Origin: Bacteroidota bacterium
GTDB lineage: Bacteria > Bacteroidota > Bacteroidia > Chitinophagales > Chitinophagaceae
Direction of reading: 5' to 3'
DNA: 42,015 nt
Assembly (NCBI GenBank): GCA_023433755.1
Contig: JAEYUA010000191.1
Location: 1 to 42,015, forward strand
The number at the start of each line of letters is the position of its first letter. Position 1 is the first letter of the stretch. The position numbers and the translations under genes are program-made. Under the pieces are notes generated by a model that was given only the letters and a program-made list of their open reading frames with translations, was not told the origin of the DNA and did not search any database. Shown here in pieces: positions 30,170-39,022 of this stretch.

Positions 30170-32356
30170 ATGAGAATCCTGATATTTTTACTTTTCCCGC
30201 TATTATCAACCGCGCAGCAATTTTCCTCCCTTGAAACCACACGATACCATAAGCAGGCTGCCAATGTTACCATTATCCGTGACCAGTGGGGTGTGCCGCA
30301 TATTTATGGCAAGACAGATGCGGATGCGGTATTTGGACTTATGTACGCGCAGGCTGAAGATAATTTTGACCTGGTAGAACTGAATTTTTTGGAAATGCTG
30401 GGAAGGCTTTCCGAAGTGTATGGTGAGAGCCGTATTTACCAGGACCTGCAGACCAGGCTAATTTATGATACCGCCTCAGCGCAGAAAGATTATGTGAATA
30501 GCCCGGTGTGGCTCAAAAAATTACTGGATGCTGCAGCCGACGGCCTCAATTACTACCTGCATAAAAATCCAGGAATTAAACCCCGCCTCATTACCAGGTT
30601 CCAGCCCTGGTATGCACTTCTCAGGACAGATGGGAGTATTGGAGCCACGCAAACCGGCGGGCTAACTACAAAGGATATGCGCGAATTTTACCCTGTAAAA
30701 AACCTGGGCTCCTCTTTTATTCCTGTTGAGCATAGCGGTTACCTGGAACAGCATACCGGTTCCAATGGATTTGCTGTGGCTCCTTCTAAAACATCGAGTG
30801 GTAATGCCATTCTTTACATAAACCCGCATACGAGTTTTTTCTTCAGGCCGGAAGTGCATATAGTGAGTGAAGAGGGGCTGAATGCATACGGCGCTGTAAC
30901 CTGGGGTACTTTTTTCATTTACCAGGGATTTAATGAATACTGCGGCTGGATGCATACTTCCAGCTATGCGGATGTGGCTGACCTCTATGAAGAAAAGATC
31001 CTAAGGAAAGGAGATGATATTTTCCAGGAATATGATGGCAAATTATTACCGGTGGGTAAGCGGCTCCTGCCTGTGCGCATTAAAACACCCGGGGGTATGT
31101 CGGTTGAAATCTTTGAAACATTTACCACCAGTCACGGCCCCGTGGTAGGCAGCAGGAATGGAAAGTGGCTGAGCCTGAAAGAAAATAACCGGTCAATGCA
31201 ATCACTCATGCAGTCCTGGTTGCGAACCAAAGCGAAAGGGTTTGAGGATTATAGAAAAATTATGGAGATGAGGGTGAACAATTCCAACAATACAGTGTTT
31301 GCAGATCATAAGGGAAACATCGCATACTGGCATGGCAACTTCATTCCACGGCGCAAAAGCGGGTTTGATTACAGTCTGCCTGTTGATGGCAGCACTTCCG
31401 CAAGTGACTGGCTGGGGGTTCATGAAGTGAATGAAACAGTACATGTGTATAATCCCGCAACAGGCTGGATTCAGAATTGTAATTCAACTCCCTTCACAGT
31501 TTCAGGCAGCAGCAGTCCTGAACAGGAAGATTACCCGGAATACATGGCGCCAGACGGGGAAAATTTCAGGGGCATACAGGCAGCACGCTTGTTGGGCCGC
31601 ATGAATCAGATAACCCTGGAATCGATGATCGACAGTATCGGGTACAACCGTTACTTAAGTGCATTTGAGCACCTGCAGCCTTTTTTATTGCGCTCATATG
31701 AAAGTCTTATTGCTGGTGACAGCCTTCGCTCTGCTCGCATGGATGAAGCAATTGCCCTGGTGCGGGAGTGGGACAGAGTTCCGCGAAAAGAATCTGTTGC
31801 TGCTGCACTGGCAATTGAATGGGGTTATCGTATGCTGAGACAGGCAGCATCCCCGGCTAATCCTTACGATCAGACCAATGCATTAAGGCACATGAAATCT
31901 GCTTTAGAACGTACCACGGCACAAAATGCAATACAGTTATTCAAGGAAACGCTTGATGATATGGAAGCAAGATTCGGGAATTGGAAAACCGGCTGGGGAA
32001 TGATCAACCGTTTCCAGAGAAGTTTGGAAGGGAAATTTGATGATGACCGGGAAAGTCTTGCAGTCAGCCAGGCTGCCGCGGTATTTGGTTCCCTGCCTTC
32101 TTTTACTTCAACCAGGTTTTCTCACACCAACCGGCGTTATGGTACACATGGGAACAGTTTCGTGGCCAGTGTTGAATTTGGCAAAGAAGTGAAAGCGTTA
32201 TCGGTACTCACCGGGGGGCAGTCTTTTGACCCGGCTTCAAAAAATTACTCAGACCAGTCTGAAATGTTTTTGGAAGGAAAATTTAAAAAGGTCCTCTTTT
32301 ATAAAAAGGATGTGGTGAAGCATGCGGTGAAGGTGTATCATCCGGGGGAGCGGTGA
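30170..32356 (+). CDS. Penicillin-acylase-family (Ntn) hydrolase
   Basis: This 728-residue secreted amidohydrolase of the penicillin amidase S45 family includes cephalosporin, penicillin and acyl-homoserine-lactone acylases. It has a signal peptide (about 1-15, ending STAQ), an alpha-chain region to about residue 197, and a predicted self-cleavage site at TGSNGFAVAP, giving S198 as the N-terminal nucleophile of the beta chain. IIRDQWGVPHIYG is the usual opening motif. The acyl substrate is unknown; quorum-signal degradation is possible but not shown. The stop codon lies at the start of a heptamer array shared with the convergent gene. Confidence 0.9.
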   Translation: MRILIFLLFPLLSTAQQFSSLETTRYHKQAANVTIIRDQWGVPHIYGKTDADAVFGLMYAQAEDNFDLVELNFLEMLGRLSEVYGESRIYQDLQTRLIYDTASAQKDYVNSPVWLKKLLDAAADGLNYYLHKNPGIKPRLITRFQPWYALLRTDGSIGATQTGGLTTKDMREFYPVKNLGSSFIPVEHSGYLEQHTGSNGFAVAPSKTSSGNAILYINPHTSFFFRPEVHIVSEEGLNAYGAVTWGTFFIYQGFNEYCGWMHTSSYADVADLYEEKILRKGDDIFQEYDGKLLPVGKRLLPVRIKTPGGMSVEIFETFTTSHGPVVGSRNGKWLSLKENNRSMQSLMQSWLRTKAKGFEDYRKIMEMRVNNSNNTVFADHKGNIAYWHGNFIPRRKSGFDYSLPVDGSTSASDWLGVHEVNETVHVYNPATGWIQNCNSTPFTVSGSSSPEQEDYPEYMAPDGENFRGIQAARLLGRMNQITLESMIDSIGYNRYLSAFEHLQPFLLRSYESLIAGDSLRSARMDEAIALVREWDRVPRKESVAAALAIEWGYRMLRQAASPANPYDQTNALRHMKSALERTTAQNAIQLFKETLDDMEARFGNWKTGWGMINRFQRSLEGKFDDDRESLAVSQAAAVFGSLPSFTSTRFSHTNRRYGTHGNSFVASVEFGKEVKALSVLTGGQSFDPASKNYSDQSEMFLEGKFKKVLFYKKDVVKHAVKVYHPGER

Positions 32357-32421
32357 GCGTGAATCGTGAATGGTGAATGGTGAATGGCTCACGCCTCACG
32401 ATTCACCATTCACCATTCACC
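32352..32421. repeat. Heptamer array filling the gap between two convergent stop codons
   Basis: About ten 7-base units: GGTGAGC, GTGAATC, three GTGAATG, GCTCACG, CCTCACG and three ATTCACC. The first unit has a one-base register shift. GTGAAT on the left and ATTCAC on the right are complements, so 21 positions can pair with about two mismatches. The acylase TGA (32354-32356) and the edge of the opposite gene's stop (32421-32423) lie at its two ends. Confidence 0.88.
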
Positions 32422-32756
32422 TAAGACGACTCCCTCACATCCCAGGGATTGAGTTTGTCGTTGCGTGTATTTTTATCTTCTTCTATTTGCTCTTCATTGC
32501 CAACAATCTTTTTCTCAACACGCTCAATGGCTTCCTCTCCTTCCAGCCTGGCATTGGTAGCTTCGCTGAATTCGGGCGGGATCATGCCTACCCTGATGTT
32601 TTGCATTTCCTCATCCGTGATCTTGTGATCAGGATCTTCCAGGTGTTTCCGTACGATCTTCTGGGTATCGCTTTCAAACTTTTCAGGCTTGTCCTGCGAC
32701 CCGTTATTTCCTGGAAAAGGACTGCCATCAGGCATCAGCTCATTTTTTTCAGACAT
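32421..32756 (-). CDS. Hydrophilic hypothetical protein
   Basis: This 111-residue acidic protein has no hydrophobic core: it is rich in Glu, Asp, Lys and Asn, with a helical segment RKHLEDPDHKITDEEMQNIRVG in the middle and a final PWDVRESS. It is probably soluble and partly disordered. No family is recognised. The intact frame, non-random composition and position between the acylase and the synthase support a real gene. Its stop codon is at the edge of the heptamer array. Confidence 0.75.
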   Translation of the reverse strand: MSEKNELMPDGSPFPGNNGSQDKPEKFESDTQKIVRKHLEDPDHKITDEEMQNIRVGMIPPEFSEATNARLEGEEAIERVEKKIVGNEEQIEEDKNTRNDKLNPWDVRESS

Positions 32757-32863
32757 GGCTCTTTGTTTAAACCAGTCATAAAAAAGCTATGCCATGAAGC
32801 AGGGTGATCCAAAAATTAATGATTTGGTAACAATGGACTGGAAGCCGGAACAGGTTTAGGTCA

Positions 32864-33934
32864 TCAAACCCTGTAGCAGACCGCATTGATATTCATGCCC
32901 GCGCCTACAGAAGCAAACAGGATGATATCACCTTCATGAAGGGTATGTTCTTCCAGTTTTCCCTTTTTTACCAGGTCGTAGAGTGTGGGAACGGTGGCAA
33001 CCGAACTGTTACCCAGCCACTGGATGCACATAGGCATAACATCAGCCGGTGAGGCTTTGAGTCCGTACAACTTGTACAGCACTTTGATAATGCCTTCGTC
33101 CATTTTTTCATTAGCCTGGTGGATGAAGATCTTCTTTAACTGGTCGATGCCCACGCCGGCTTTGTCAAGGCAGTTTTTCATGGCTTCGGCCACCTGCTTG
33201 ATGGCGTATTCATACACCTTGCGTCCTTTCATTTTAATATAACGGACACCGGGATCTGCTCCAGGGTGGTAGGACTGTCCCAGGTGAATGAAATAAGCTT
33301 CATCCATGGAATGGGTTACTGCGGAAGAGGCAATGATTCCGCTTTTTGGGTGCTCTTTGTATTCAAGTACACAAGCGCCTGCGCCATCGCTAAAGATCAT
33401 GCTGTCGCGGTCATGCATGTCAATCACCCTCGACAGGGTTTCGGTGCCAATGATCAATGCTTTTTTGGCCATGCCTGCTTTGAAAAAAGCATCGGCCTGG
33501 ATCATTCCCTGTACCCAGCCCGGGCAGCCAAAGAGAATGTCGTAGGCTACGCAATTGGGGTTTTGGATTTTCAGGTTATGCTTGACCCTGCTGGCCAGCG
33601 AAGGCACGGCATCCGACTGGATGGTATTGCTGATCACGTTTCCGAAATTATGGGCTACGATAAGTTGGTCCAGTGTTTCAGGATCAATGCCGCTATCTTC
33701 AATGGCTCTTTGTGCAGCAATGGTGGCAATATCTGAAGCGGTCTGATCCTTTTTAACATAGCGACGCTCAGCAATGCCGGTGATCTGCTTAAATTTTTCT
33801 ACGATCTCAGCAGGAGCAGTTTCAATGGGCTGGCCATCCTCAGCATAAAATTTATGTTCGGAAAACTCCTTGTTCGTTACAACCTGTTCGGGGATATAGG
33901 AACCTGTACCGGTAATAATACTTCTTTGCGCCAT
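32864..33934 (-). CDS. 3-oxoacyl-ACP synthase III (FabH-like)
   Basis: This 356-residue thiolase-fold enzyme condenses an acyl-CoA with malonyl-ACP, or performs a related decarboxylative Claisen reaction. The catalytic triad is present: C137 (DILFGCPGW), H272 (FIHQANEK) and N309 (WLGNSS). GAGACVLEY and the terminal SVGAGMN segment are typical. The family includes FabH paralogues used in branched or special lipid pathways, so the primary fatty-acid role is not assured. It starts 20 bases after a TATTTTTG promoter box. Confidence 0.92.
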   Translation of the reverse strand: MAQRSIITGTGSYIPEQVVTNKEFSEHKFYAEDGQPIETAPAEIVEKFKQITGIAERRYVKKDQTASDIATIAAQRAIEDSGIDPETLDQLIVAHNFGNVISNTIQSDAVPSLASRVKHNLKIQNPNCVAYDILFGCPGWVQGMIQADAFFKAGMAKKALIIGTETLSRVIDMHDRDSMIFSDGAGACVLEYKEHPKSGIIASSAVTHSMDEAYFIHLGQSYHPGADPGVRYIKMKGRKVYEYAIKQVAEAMKNCLDKAGVGIDQLKKIFIHQANEKMDEGIIKVLYKLYGLKASPADVMPMCIQWLGNSSVATVPTLYDLVKKGKLEEHTLHEGDIILFASVGAGMNINAVCYRV

Positions 33935-33954
33935 TAAATGCTTTTAAAATTTGG

Positions 33955-33962
33955 CAAAAATA
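33955..33962 (-). promoter_or_regulatory. -7 promoter box TATTTTTG for the FabH-like gene
   Basis: The minus strand reads TATTTTTG, 20 bases before the ATG at 33934. No strong TTG partner is seen. Confidence 0.55.
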
Positions 33963-34024
33963 GCCGCAATCGTGGGTCTAAAGATAGACAATCAATAAAA
34001 AGGATGCTTGTGGGTTTAAAAACC

Positions 34025-34228
34025 TTAACGGTTTTCTTTGGCGCGGTGACAGATCACTTCAACAGCAAGGCTGAAAGCAAGGGCAAATGCAATGGCTTCC
34101 CACATGGAATTGCCTTTGAAAAAGGATACAATCATCATGACGAAACAGAACAATGCCACCATAACTGTGAGGGCATTCTTTTCTGAAAAATAACGTTTGA
34201 GGTTTACCTGGGCTAAATACTTTCTCAT
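34025..34228 (-). CDS. Small two-helix membrane protein
   Basis: This 67-residue protein has a basic N-terminus, two hydrophobic segments (about 18-38 and 43-60) and a short charged tail. Family and function are unknown. It lies upstream of the FabH-like gene on the same strand with a 90-base gap that contains that gene's own promoter. A weak 6-bp stem (AAAACC/GGTTTT at 34019-34035) overlaps the stop codon and could act as a terminator. Confidence 0.65.
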   Translation of the reverse strand: MRKYLAQVNLKRYFSEKNALTVMVALFCFVMMIVSFFKGNSMWEAIAFALAFSLAVEVICHRAKENR

Positions 34229-34340
34229 TTTAATGGATTTACACGGTAAGGGATTTCAAAAATAAACCAGCAATGGATTTTTCCAATAGCATCATCGGCG
34301 GAAGGCTGATTTTGATCGGCAAAAAAATGTTATAAGTCCA

Positions 34341-34389
34341 GCCAATAGCAAATAGCCAATGGCGAATGGCCTTTGGCTCTATTCCATTG
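34341..34389. repeat. Heptamer array, 7 units of GCCAATA/GCGAATG, abutting the glnS promoter
   Basis: Units run at 7-base period in the divergent region between the small membrane protein and glnS: GCCAATA, GCAAATA, GCCAATG, GCGAATG, GCCTTTG, then more degenerate. The array ends about 12 bases before the glnS -7 box. It shares its word with the arrays at 10864, 17687 and 36071. Confidence 0.75.
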
Positions 34390-34401
34390 GCATCTCCATC
34401 C

Positions 34402-34409
34402 TATCTTTG
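34402..34409 (+). promoter_or_regulatory. -7 promoter box TATCTTTG for glnS
   Basis: TATCTTTG fits the consensus and ends four bases before the chosen ATG, predicting a leaderless glnS mRNA. Confidence 0.6.
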
Positions 34410-34413
34410 GCTT

Positions 34414-36075
34414 ATGAGCGAAGAGAAAAGCATCAATTTTATTGAAGAGATTATAGAAGATGATTTGAAGAATGGCAGGTATCAATCCATTGTAACCCGT
34501 TTCCCGCCCGAACCCAATGGTTACCTGCACATGGGCCATGCCACCAGCATCTGTCTCAATTTCGGGCTCACTAAAAAATACCCGGGCTATACTAATCTAC
34601 GGTTTGATGATACCAACCCGGTAACAGAAGAAACCGAATATGTAGAGAGTATCAAGGAAGATATCAGGTGGCTGGGATTTGAATGGAAGAATGAATTGTA
34701 TGCTTCCGATTATTTTGACCAGCTTTATGAATTCGCATTAACCTTAATCAAAAAGGGACTAGCTTATGTGGATGATTCCACTTCCGAAGAAATAGCTGCA
34801 CAGAAAGGCACACCTACCGAACCGGGAAGAAATAACCAGTACCGCGAGCGTTCGGTGGAAGAAAACCTCGACCTGTTTCAAAGAATGAAAGCAGGTGAAT
34901 TTCCTGATGGCAGCCGTACGCTCCGTGCAAAAATTGATATGGCGCATCCCAATATGCTGATGCGTGACCCATTGCTTTACCGTATCAAACATGCACACCA
35001 CCACCGTACCGGCGATAAATGGGTCATCTATCCCATGTATGATTTCGCACATGGGCAGAGCGACAGCATTGAAAAAGTGACCCATTCCATTTGTACACTT
35101 GAATTTGTTCCGCACCGCGAATTATACGACTGGCTGATCCATCAACTGGAAATTTTTCCTTCGCACCAGTATGAGTTTGCAAGACGTAATCTTTCCTATA
35201 CCGTGATGAGCAAAAGAAAATTGCTGCAGCTCGTCAATGAAAAATATGTTGATGGATGGGATGATCCCAGGATGCCCACCATCAGCGGTATGCGCCGTAA
35301 AGGCTATACACCGGAAGCGATCAGGGAATTTTGTGACCGGGTGGGTATTGCCAAAAGAGATAATGTTACGGATGTGGGACTGCTGGAATTCTGTGTACGA
35401 GAACACCTGAATAAAATCGCATTGAGGCGCATGGTGGTGTTTGATCCGCTGAAACTTGTGGTGACCAATTACGAAGGTGATATTGAATGGCTGGAACTGG
35501 AAGACAATCCTGAAGATCCATCCAGCACCAGCCGTAAAATTCCTTTTGGAAGGGAGTTGTATGTAGAGCGTGAAGACTTCATGGAAAATCCGCCGAAAAA
35601 ATATTTCAGGTTATTCCCCGGAGGCATGGTGCGTTTGAAAGGTGCCTACATCATCCGTTGTGATGAAGCAGTGAAAGATGAATCGGGCAATGTTACTGAA
35701 CTGAGATGTACCTACATCCCTGAAAGCAGGAGCGGGCAGGATACTTCAGGCATCAACGTTAAAGGAACTTTACACTGGGTAGAGATTACCCAGGCTGTAA
35801 CCGCTGAGGTGCGTTTGTACGACAGGTTATTTAAAGTGGAAGATCCTTCAAATGAAGAAGGGGATTTCAAAGATTATATCAATCCTGATTCTTTACAAAC
35901 TGTAAAAACTGCTTTCGCGGAACCTGCATTAAAAACTGCGAAACTGAATGAACGCTATCAGTTTCTAAGGAAAGGATATTTTACTCTTGATAACCGTGAT
36001 ACTTATGCACGCCTGGTATTTAATCGCACCGTTACGTTAAAAGATGCCTGGGCGAAGGAGCAGAGGAAAGGCTAG
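34414..36075 (+). CDS. glnS: Glutaminyl-tRNA synthetase
   Basis: This class Ic aminoacyl-tRNA synthetase charges tRNA-Gln. The 553-residue protein has the HIGH-type motif as HMGH (H39-H42) after RFPPEPNGYL and the KMSKS-type motif as VMSKR (264-268). The C-terminal anticodon-binding beta-barrels follow. The ATG at 34414 is chosen: an ATG at 34366 would add residues translated from the heptamer array and lies before the promoter. Presence of GlnRS means this organism need not depend only on the amidotransferase route for Gln-tRNA. The stop codon is inside a heptamer array. Confidence 0.96.
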   Translation: MSEEKSINFIEEIIEDDLKNGRYQSIVTRFPPEPNGYLHMGHATSICLNFGLTKKYPGYTNLRFDDTNPVTEETEYVESIKEDIRWLGFEWKNELYASDYFDQLYEFALTLIKKGLAYVDDSTSEEIAAQKGTPTEPGRNNQYRERSVEENLDLFQRMKAGEFPDGSRTLRAKIDMAHPNMLMRDPLLYRIKHAHHHRTGDKWVIYPMYDFAHGQSDSIEKVTHSICTLEFVPHRELYDWLIHQLEIFPSHQYEFARRNLSYTVMSKRKLLQLVNEKYVDGWDDPRMPTISGMRRKGYTPEAIREFCDRVGIAKRDNVTDVGLLEFCVREHLNKIALRRMVVFDPLKLVVTNYEGDIEWLELEDNPEDPSSTSRKIPFGRELYVEREDFMENPPKKYFRLFPGGMVRLKGAYIIRCDEAVKDESGNVTELRCTYIPESRSGQDTSGINVKGTLHWVEITQAVTAEVRLYDRLFKVEDPSNEEGDFKDYINPDSLQTVKTAFAEPALKTAKLNERYQFLRKGYFTLDNRDTYARLVFNRTVTLKDAWAKEQRKG

Positions 36076-36105
36076 TGGCTATTGGCTATTGGCCATTGGC
36101 AGTAT
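36071..36105. repeat. Heptamer array, 5 units of GCTATTG, containing the glnS stop
   Basis: GCTAGTG, two GCTATTG, GCCATTG and GCAGTAT follow in strict 7-base steps. The TAG stop of glnS (36073-36075) lies within the first unit. The word belongs to the family shared with 10864, 17687 and 34341, so both ends of glnS carry it. Confidence 0.75.
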
Positions 36106-36128
36106 ACCGCGGTTCGTACCGCACCCAT

Positions 36129-36156
36129 TTTTGACTTTTGACTTTTGAATTTTGAC
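36129..36156. repeat. Heptamer array, 4 units of TTTTGAC
   Basis: TTTTGAC, TTTTGAC, TTTTGAA and TTTTGAC are consecutive, 24 bases after the preceding array and immediately before a bidirectional terminator. The word is unlike the neighbouring one. Confidence 0.75.
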
Positions 36157-36161
36157 TTTAT

Positions 36162-36193
36162 AAAAAAAGCCCCCTTCGCAGGAGGCTTTTTTT
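36162..36193. terminator. Bidirectional terminator between glnS and the metalloprotease gene
   Basis: A GCCCCCT / AGGAGGC stem (one mismatch, loop TCGC) is flanked by seven A on the left and seven T on the right. It serves the convergent genes ending at 36075 and 36210. Confidence 0.9.
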
Positions 36194-36209
36194 ATAAAGA
36201 AGATAGAAC

Positions 36210-38744
36210 TTATTTATTCGGGTTCAGCGCTTCCGTGATACGGTCGTTCACATCCTGCAGATGCGCACGGCTGGCCACATCCCTGTAAACAGGAAGGGCT
36301 GCACGGATCTCTGCCTGTAGAAGTCTCAGTTGAGCCTTCGCTACAGATACCGCGTCTGAAGTAGGACTAGCCCCTGTTGAAATGGTACCAAATCCAGCAA
36401 TAGTTACATTGGCAGAAGCTGGAGGGTTGATGATCTTATTGAGTGTTTCAACAAAAGATTTCTGCAAGCCTCTCCTGTAAATATCAATAGGCTGTTTGCT
36501 TACCAGTTCACTCCATATTCCTTTCCTGAGGTCAGTTACCATTTCATGGGCTGTATAGGCAGTAGTAGGTTGTTCTGCCTCGAAACGTGCCAGTTTGTTG
36601 AAGGTGCTAACACCCAGCAACCTGTTAAGCACATTGTTCTGGATATTTCCAATTGTGGTGAGTTTATTATCACCTGTATAAGAGGAAATATCATTATCTA
36701 CCAGCCATTTTGGAGTTTTGAATAACTGCTCATGCAGGTATTGCAGCGCGGCTTTTTGTTTGGCTTTCGAAACAAACTCCACAACCACACCTGGTTCTTC
36801 CGTCATTTTAGGAGTGGTGTAGATGCCACCAACACTTTTAGCCACGTGTCCCATATACCTCTGGAATTGGCCTCTCAATTGTGCATACATCTGGCCGAGG
36901 CTTGAATAATCCTTATTGGCCTGTTTGGTCCATTCAGGAAGTTTGGCTACGATGCGTTGCAGGTTTTTGATACCATAACCACTGGCTTTGATCGCGTCAT
37001 CGCCCAGGTCTTCATTCTGACCACGGGGATCATCAGGATCAGTTTCAGTTCCAAACCAGAGACGCTTGTTTTTCAAACGCTCCATGGTGAGTTTGTTCAG
37101 TATTGGAATTTCAGCTTCCGGGGTGGATTGCGGCATCCAGCGGTAACCCCATTCAATTGCCCACATATCATAATCTCCGATACGGGGGAAGAGATTCTTC
37201 TGGCTGATCTTGTCCTCAGGCTGCGCTACGTAATTAAAACGTGCATAGTCCATGATGGAAGGTGTGTGGCCATTGGTCTCCAGCCAGCTATTGTTCCTGA
37301 GATTTTCAACAGGCACCGTGGAAGAAGAACCATAGTTATGACGGAGTCCGAGTGTATGACCTACTTCATGTGATGATACAAAACGGATCAGTTGACCCAT
37401 CAGGTCATCCGGTAATACCATGGAGCGTGCCTGCGGATCAACGGCGGCTGTCTGGATGAAATACCAGTCACGCAACAGGTTCATCACGTTATGGTACCAG
37501 TTGATATGTGATTCCAGGATCTCGCCGCTGCGCGGGTCATGTACGTGAGGTCCGCTTGCATTGGCTACATCAGATGGTTTGTAAACGATTGCGGAATAAC
37601 CGGCGCCTTCAAGGCTCCAGGCCGGATCGTTCTTCGGTGCTTCTTTGGCAACGATGGCATTTTTCCATCCTGCTTTTTCAAAAGCGATGTTCCAGTCATT
37701 CACACCCTGTATCAGGTAAGGAATCCATTTACGGGGTGTGGCCGGATCGATATAATAAACGATTTGTTTGGCAGGCTCCACCAGTTCACCGCGCAGGTAT
37801 TTGTCTACATCCTGGGGTTTTGGTTCGAGTCTCCAGCGTGTGATCATGCGGATGTTCTCCACGCCCTGTGGGTTGGCATCAAAATCCACGTAACCTGTAG
37901 CGAAATAACCAACCCTTGGATCAAAATACCTTGGCTTCATTGCCACTTTAGGCAGAAGCACCATGGAGCTGTTTAATTCGAAAGTGGAAGGAGAGCCGGA
38001 TCCGGGCATTGCAGACGGCGCAGCAGGTGCACCAAAACCACCAGAAGTCGGCGTTCTCATATAAGTTTTAACGGTCTGGATTTCGATATTGCCCGGGAAA
38101 GATTTTACATCGAGAACATACGAATTATCACGCTGGTATTGAGAAAGACCAAGCGCTCTTTTCAGCCTGCTGTCAAAGAAAAGGATATCATTGTCGCCGC
38201 TGATATAATCCGTTACATCAATTACTGAACTTCTTACCTGCGTTAGTGAATCTGTTTTGTAAGCTGCCACACTGAAAGAAGCATTGATCGGTTGAAGATT
38301 GGAATTGCGCACCGACTGGTACATGCCGGCGGAATCTCTTCCTCTTTCACTGTGTGAAATGGCACGCAGGAAAATTTTGTTATTTGGACCTTTTTCGAAG
38401 CTGATCACATTATCAGAGATCTGGTCGCCGGCATAACCAAAAAATCCGGCACGGGCTCCGGCAGGTGCTTTAGAGATGCGGTTTACCACCAAAATCTCCC
38501 GCTCCAGCAGGGAATCAGGAATCTCAAAATAAAATTTATCCTCAATGCGATGGGTAGTGAACAAACCCCTGGAGGTTTTTGCCTTGGCGGTGATTACCTC
38601 GTTGTAAGGTTTAGGTCCGGTATTGGCGCCAGGCCTGGCGCCAGTAGCTGCACCGGGAGGCATTCCCGCAGGTGGATTTTGCGCGTATAAGGCGGTTGAA
38701 AAAACAAAACCCGTTGCAAGCGCAACGGCAAAGCGATACTTCAT
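36210..38744 (-). CDS. Secreted zinc-dependent metalloprotease (DUF5117/DUF5118 type)
   Basis: This 844-residue protein starts with a signal peptide (residues 1-21, ending ALYAQ) followed by a Pro/Gly/Ala-rich stretch. The zinc site is HEVGHTLGLRH (H459, E460, H463, H469), the extended HExxHxxGxxH metzincin motif. The flanking regions fit the large Bacteroidota family annotated as zinc-dependent metalloproteases with DUF5117/DUF5118 domains, whose substrates are unknown. The ATG at 38744 is chosen; the frame begins two codons earlier with a TTG. The 278-base gap upstream to tex shows only the tex promoter box. Confidence 0.9.
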   Translation of the reverse strand: MKYRFAVALATGFVFSTALYAQNPPAGMPPGAATGARPGANTGPKPYNEVITAKAKTSRGLFTTHRIEDKFYFEIPDSLLEREILVVNRISKAPAGARAGFFGYAGDQISDNVISFEKGPNNKIFLRAISHSERGRDSAGMYQSVRNSNLQPINASFSVAAYKTDSLTQVRSSVIDVTDYISGDNDILFFDSRLKRALGLSQYQRDNSYVLDVKSFPGNIEIQTVKTYMRTPTSGGFGAPAAPSAMPGSGSPSTFELNSSMVLLPKVAMKPRYFDPRVGYFATGYVDFDANPQGVENIRMITRWRLEPKPQDVDKYLRGELVEPAKQIVYYIDPATPRKWIPYLIQGVNDWNIAFEKAGWKNAIVAKEAPKNDPAWSLEGAGYSAIVYKPSDVANASGPHVHDPRSGEILESHINWYHNVMNLLRDWYFIQTAAVDPQARSMVLPDDLMGQLIRFVSSHEVGHTLGLRHNYGSSSTVPVENLRNNSWLETNGHTPSIMDYARFNYVAQPEDKISQKNLFPRIGDYDMWAIEWGYRWMPQSTPEAEIPILNKLTMERLKNKRLWFGTETDPDDPRGQNEDLGDDAIKASGYGIKNLQRIVAKLPEWTKQANKDYSSLGQMYAQLRGQFQRYMGHVAKSVGGIYTTPKMTEEPGVVVEFVSKAKQKAALQYLHEQLFKTPKWLVDNDISSYTGDNKLTTIGNIQNNVLNRLLGVSTFNKLARFEAEQPTTAYTAHEMVTDLRKGIWSELVSKQPIDIYRRGLQKSFVETLNKIINPPASANVTIAGFGTISTGASPTSDAVSVAKAQLRLLQAEIRAALPVYRDVASRAHLQDVNDRITEALNPNK

Positions 38745-38992
38745 GTGCAATTTGATTTTTTGTTAGATAAATGAAACAACAAGTGTAACAGGGGTGGAAT
38801 TTACTAAAGAAGTCGTGAATGGAATTGATAAAGTTGCACTGCGTTTTTTCAAAGTAAAAGCGGCTGACAACGGGTATAAGCGGAGAAATCGGCGGATGAA
38901 TGATTTTTGGTATGAATGAAAAATCACATTGATGTTGATTCCTGTCAACCTTATAAGTTTCTCACAAAGGATTTTTGAAATGGCAGTTCACT

Positions 38993-39000
38993 TAGATTTG
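38993..39000 (+). promoter_or_regulatory. -7 promoter box TAGATTTG for tex
   Basis: TAGATTTG fits TAnnTTTG, 22 bases before the ATG. The nearest TTTG upstream is only 15 bases away, so the partner is unclear. Confidence 0.5.
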
Positions 39001-39022
39001 CAGCCCTTTGAAAAATATCTAA

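Noticed and set aside
34366..34413. N-terminal extension of glnS
   Set aside because: It lies upstream of the TATCTTTG box and is derived from the heptamer array.
38763..38948. 61-codon minus-strand frame upstream of the metalloprotease gene
   Set aside because: Composition is random-looking, there is no promoter or family resemblance, and it lies in the divergent promoter region.
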